Shown here piece after piece: positions 15,363-17,470 of a DNA stretch of 17,470 nt. The stretch spans positions 1-17,470 of the forward strand of contig SXXZ01000146.1 in the NCBI GenBank assembly GCA_005789375.1, in the 5' to 3' direction. Both the position numbers and the translations under genes were made by a program. Source of the stretch: Verrucomicrobiales bacterium (GTDB lineage: Bacteria > Verrucomicrobiota > Verrucomicrobiae > Limisphaerales > UBA9464). How positions within the stretch are numbered: position 1 is the first letter of the stretch; each line of letters begins with the position of its first letter. The notes below the pieces were generated by a model. That model did no database searches and had not been told where the DNA came from. It saw nothing but the letters and a program-made list of their open reading frames with translations.

Positions 15363-16883
15363 TCAACCCCGCCTCCGTGCCCAGACAATGAAGCCCAAGA
15401 TTAACACGCCACCGGGCAACGCTCCGAGCAGGACTCCATACAAAAGCCGCAACTGGGGCTCCGTAAGGTTCAACCGGTATTCCGAAATAGACCGAGGCCC
15501 AATGGCCATCGACTGCTGGCGATCCAGCAACCAGTTGACGCAGAGGGCAGCAAAATCGCGATTCCCCAAACTCTGGAGCGGCCCATTGGCCCAAAGCGCC
15601 GAATCACCAACAACGATCAACCGTGCGGTGCCGCGGCCCGCACTCAGCCCGCTGACACCACCCTTTTCAGAAGCCACGGCCAAGGGGATCTCACCACGAC
15701 GGTCTTTGCCCTCAACATAGGAAAATTCTCGTCCGTCAAAATCGGAGAGAGTTCGACCCTCCGGACCGGTCATCACTAGCGCCGTGGTCTTCGGTGCATC
15801 GGCAGGCAGGCGATTGGACGGAATCGGCACCACGACGCGCGGCGCCTGAAAGTGAACCTTCGCCCCGGCCCGGGTCAGGGGTGAGGTGACTGGATGGGAT
15901 CCGTAAGAGTTGGCGACAACATCAAACCCACGCACCGAGGCTTTTTCATCATTGGCCAATTGCGAGGGCAAGAACACGCCCCACTCCTCCAGCAAACCCT
16001 CAAGAGGACCCTGACGGCGGAGAGTCTCCAGCGAAAGGGTCACCAGAACTCGGCCACCTCGGTCTAGGTACTTCGAGATGGCGGCCGCTTCTGAAGTGAG
16101 CAGCGGTTGCACCGGTCCTGCGACCACCAGCAGGCTGCAACCTTCGGGCACGCCGGCCAGCAAGTTGGTGAAGACCCTCGATTCGACGTTCTTCTCGGCC
16201 AACAGCCGGACCCATCGGGAGTATCCATTGCGCTCGTCGTCGGAGGACGGGTCGTTTTCTCCATGTCCACGGAGGAAATACGCACGGGTCCCAGAAGCCT
16301 CGGACAATCCAGCCAGTGCCGCCGTGAACAGAGCCTCCCCTCGGAAGGCCACACGGCGGATCTCCTGATTCTTGCCGGCCATCATGCCCTTCACGTCGGC
16401 ATCGTAGGTGGACATCTCGGAATCATCGACGGTGCGGAACCGTCCGCCACCCGCATCAAAAATGACCAAATCGCCCGTGTTGGCCCCGAGGCCGTAGCGG
16501 GTCTTGATAGCCGTCGCTAAGGTGGCATCGCGCACGTAGTCAACGAGTTGGACCGAGATCCGCGGCGACTGCAGAGAATATTCCCGAAGCAAGCCCTTCA
16601 CGTGCCGGTAAAGGTCGGAAGACGGATCGAACAAGACGATGGCCTTCACCTCGTTGGTGAGTCCGCTCAGGGATGCCACAGTGAGCGGCGACAATTGGGG
16701 ACGCTGGGAAGAGACCCAGTCATAGCGCCACTGCAGGCGCGTCGCGGCCAGGTAATTGACCATCACCAGAATCGCCAGCAACGCCACCACCCCGATCAAC
16801 GAGTTAAAACCAGCGCTCCAGCGGCGGCCGGGCTCGTAGCTGGGAGGCAGCACGCTGGAAGGCTCTGTCGTCGGGTCGCTCAT
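15363..16883 (-). CDS. GldG-like ABC transporter auxiliary protein
   Basis: 506 residues of the GldG / ABC_transp_aux family. One membrane helix near the N-terminus (about 26-46, SLIGVVALLAILVMVNYLAA) is followed by the family-typical juxtamembrane stretch RYDWVSSQRPQLSPLTVASL. A large periplasmic domain follows, with YFLRGHGENDPSSDDE around residue 207 (the GHGE signature) and a later beta-rich half. It ends in a C-terminal membrane helix (LLYGVLLGALPGGVLILGFIVW) and a basic WARRRG. In Bacteroidetes GldF, GldG and GldA form an ABC transporter needed for gliding; in other phyla the GldG-like partner occurs without gliding and its cargo is unknown. The ATG at 16883 forms an ATGA overlap with the permease stop and has GGAGG (16889-16893) 5 nt upstream inside the permease's last codons. 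A GTG at 16889 is less likely because it overlaps that site. Confidence 0.9.
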   Translation of the reverse strand: MSDPTTEPSSVLPPSYEPGRRWSAGFNSLIGVVALLAILVMVNYLAATRLQWRYDWVSSQRPQLSPLTVASLSGLTNEVKAIVLFDPSSDLYRHVKGLLREYSLQSPRISVQLVDYVRDATLATAIKTRYGLGANTGDLVIFDAGGGRFRTVDDSEMSTYDADVKGMMAGKNQEIRRVAFRGEALFTAALAGLSEASGTRAYFLRGHGENDPSSDDERNGYSRWVRLLAEKNVESRVFTNLLAGVPEGCSLLVVAGPVQPLLTSEAAAISKYLDRGGRVLVTLSLETLRRQGPLEGLLEEWGVFLPSQLANDEKASVRGFDVVANSYGSHPVTSPLTRAGAKVHFQAPRVVVPIPSNRLPADAPKTTALVMTGPEGRTLSDFDGREFSYVEGKDRRGEIPLAVASEKGGVSGLSAGRGTARLIVVGDSALWANGPLQSLGNRDFAALCVNWLLDRQQSMAIGPRSISEYRLNLTEPQLRLLYGVLLGALPGGVLILGFIVWARRRG

Positions 16884-17470
16884 TTCCACCTCCGCATTTC
16901 GATCACGCGCTGAGTGAGGAACAGGAAGAAAAACGTCACACTCAGGTGAAAGACCAAAGCCCGACCGTCAATAACGCCTCGAGCAAAGTCCTGCATGTGG
17001 TGGGTGACCGACAAGTGATCCATCAGGCGTCCCAACCGGTCGCCGGTAGTGTCGGTCTGCGAAAAGCGCAAACTCATCGTCCAAAGTCCGATGCCGATGA
17101 GCAGCGAGGTCATGGCTGCGATGATCTGACTACGAGTCAACGATGACGCAAACACCCCAATCGACAGGAAGGTCGACCCGATGCAGGCGATGCCCGTGAG
17201 CACCCCACACATGGCCCAGGGGTCCAACAACTGAGGTTGATGGGTCACCTGCCGTAAGACGACCAGAACACCAATCAGTGGAGCCCAACTCAAAAGATAA
17301 AACGCCAAAGAACCGGTGAACTTGGCCAGAACCACCTGCCATTCACCGACGGGCGTGGTCATCAATGCCTCATAAGTCCCGAGCGCCTTTTCGGCGGCAA
17401 ACGTGCGCATGGTGATCACCGGTGTGGTGAGGATCAGGGTCACCCAGAACACGATGCCATCGGCAAAGAA
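16880..17470 (-). CDS. ABC-2 type (GldF-like) permease, 5' end outside the window
   Basis: The visible 196 residues are the C-terminal part of a polytopic ABC permease. The frame stays open to the window edge (FFADGIVFWVTLILTTPVIT), so the true start lies beyond 17470; an in-frame GTG at 17452 is not a credible start because it lies inside a conserved helix. MRTFAAEKALGTYEALMTTPV is the coupling-helix motif of GldF/ABC-2 permeases. Further hydrophobic helices follow (FYLLSWAPLIGVLVVL; GVLTGIACIGSTFLSIGVF; IIAAMTSLLIGIGLW; VFHLSVTFFFLFLTQRVIEMRRWK). With the overlapping GldG-like gene this makes a GldFG-type inner-membrane transporter. An ATPase gene (GldA-like) would be expected just upstream, outside the window. 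Confidence 0.9.
   Translation of the reverse strand, partial: FFADGIVFWVTLILTTPVITMRTFAAEKALGTYEALMTTPVGEWQVVLAKFTGSLAFYLLSWAPLIGVLVVLRQVTHQPQLLDPWAMCGVLTGIACIGSTFLSIGVFASSLTRSQIIAAMTSLLIGIGLWTMSLRFSQTDTTGDRLGRLMDHLSVTHHMQDFARGVIDGRALVFHLSVTFFFLFLTQRVIEMRRWK
16889..16893 (-). promoter_or_regulatory. Ribosome binding site of the GldG-like gene
   Basis: GGAGG on the minus strand, embedded in the last codons of the permease gene, 5 nt before ATG 16883. It supports translational coupling and rules against the GTG at 16889. Confidence 0.6.

Overview
The window looks like chromosomal DNA from a GC-rich member of the Verrucomicrobiota, probably the Limisphaerales/Pedosphaera-like group; a planctomycete is the main alternative. 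The basis is a DUF1501 + Planctomycete-cytochrome/PSD1 gene pair, a DUF1559-like prepilin protein with a very hydrophobic [17 protein letters not shown]-terminus, and a fused MFS/spermidine-synthase-like protein. This taxonomy is an inference from gene content, with no rRNA in the window. All eleven supported genes lie on the minus strand, so transcription runs from high to low coordinates. The long plus-strand ORFs are codon-bias shadows.

Region by region, in transcription order. (1) 17470-9549: a tight operon, cut by the window end, of an ABC-2 type permease (partial), a GldG-like ABC auxiliary protein, a DUF4340 protein, a large AsmA-like membrane-anchored protein and a 6-phosphogluconolactonase. 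Consecutive genes overlap by 4 bp (ATGA or GTGA) or are 13-15 bp apart. The first four genes look like an envelope machine: a GldFG-type transporter core with two large periplasm-facing partners. (2) 9496-6926: a fused membrane/spermidine-synthase-like protein with a TPR-like C-terminus, 52 bp downstream of pgl. (3) 6925-6274: a gene-free spacer full of repeats. (4) 6273-5095: a prepilin-like protein and a small lipoprotein, 24 bp apart. (5) 5094-4503: a second gene-free spacer with the same repeat family plus a short coding remnant. (6) 4502-25: a PSD1 cytochrome protein and a Tat-exported DUF1501 protein, overlapping by ATGA.

The most interesting signal is in the two spacers. They carry nine stem-loops, eight of them with a GTAG tetranucleotide directly at the foot (GCAG in the ninth). 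Two hairpin subfamilies are visible, one with an 8-bp stem and TCT loop and one with a 9-bp stem, A-G mismatch and TCC loop, and stem changes are compensatory between copies. Several are arranged as inverted pairs. This is the architecture of REP/REPIN elements mobilised by RAYT (TnpA_REP) transposases, although no such transposase is in the window. The spacers also share about 300 bp of near-identical sequence in direct orientation flanking the prepilin-lipoprotein pair, and contain a 3 x 59-bp tandem array. One spacer holds a 42-nt copy of an internal piece of the MFS/spermidine-synthase gene, differing only at synonymous positions and joined to a truncated repeat element.
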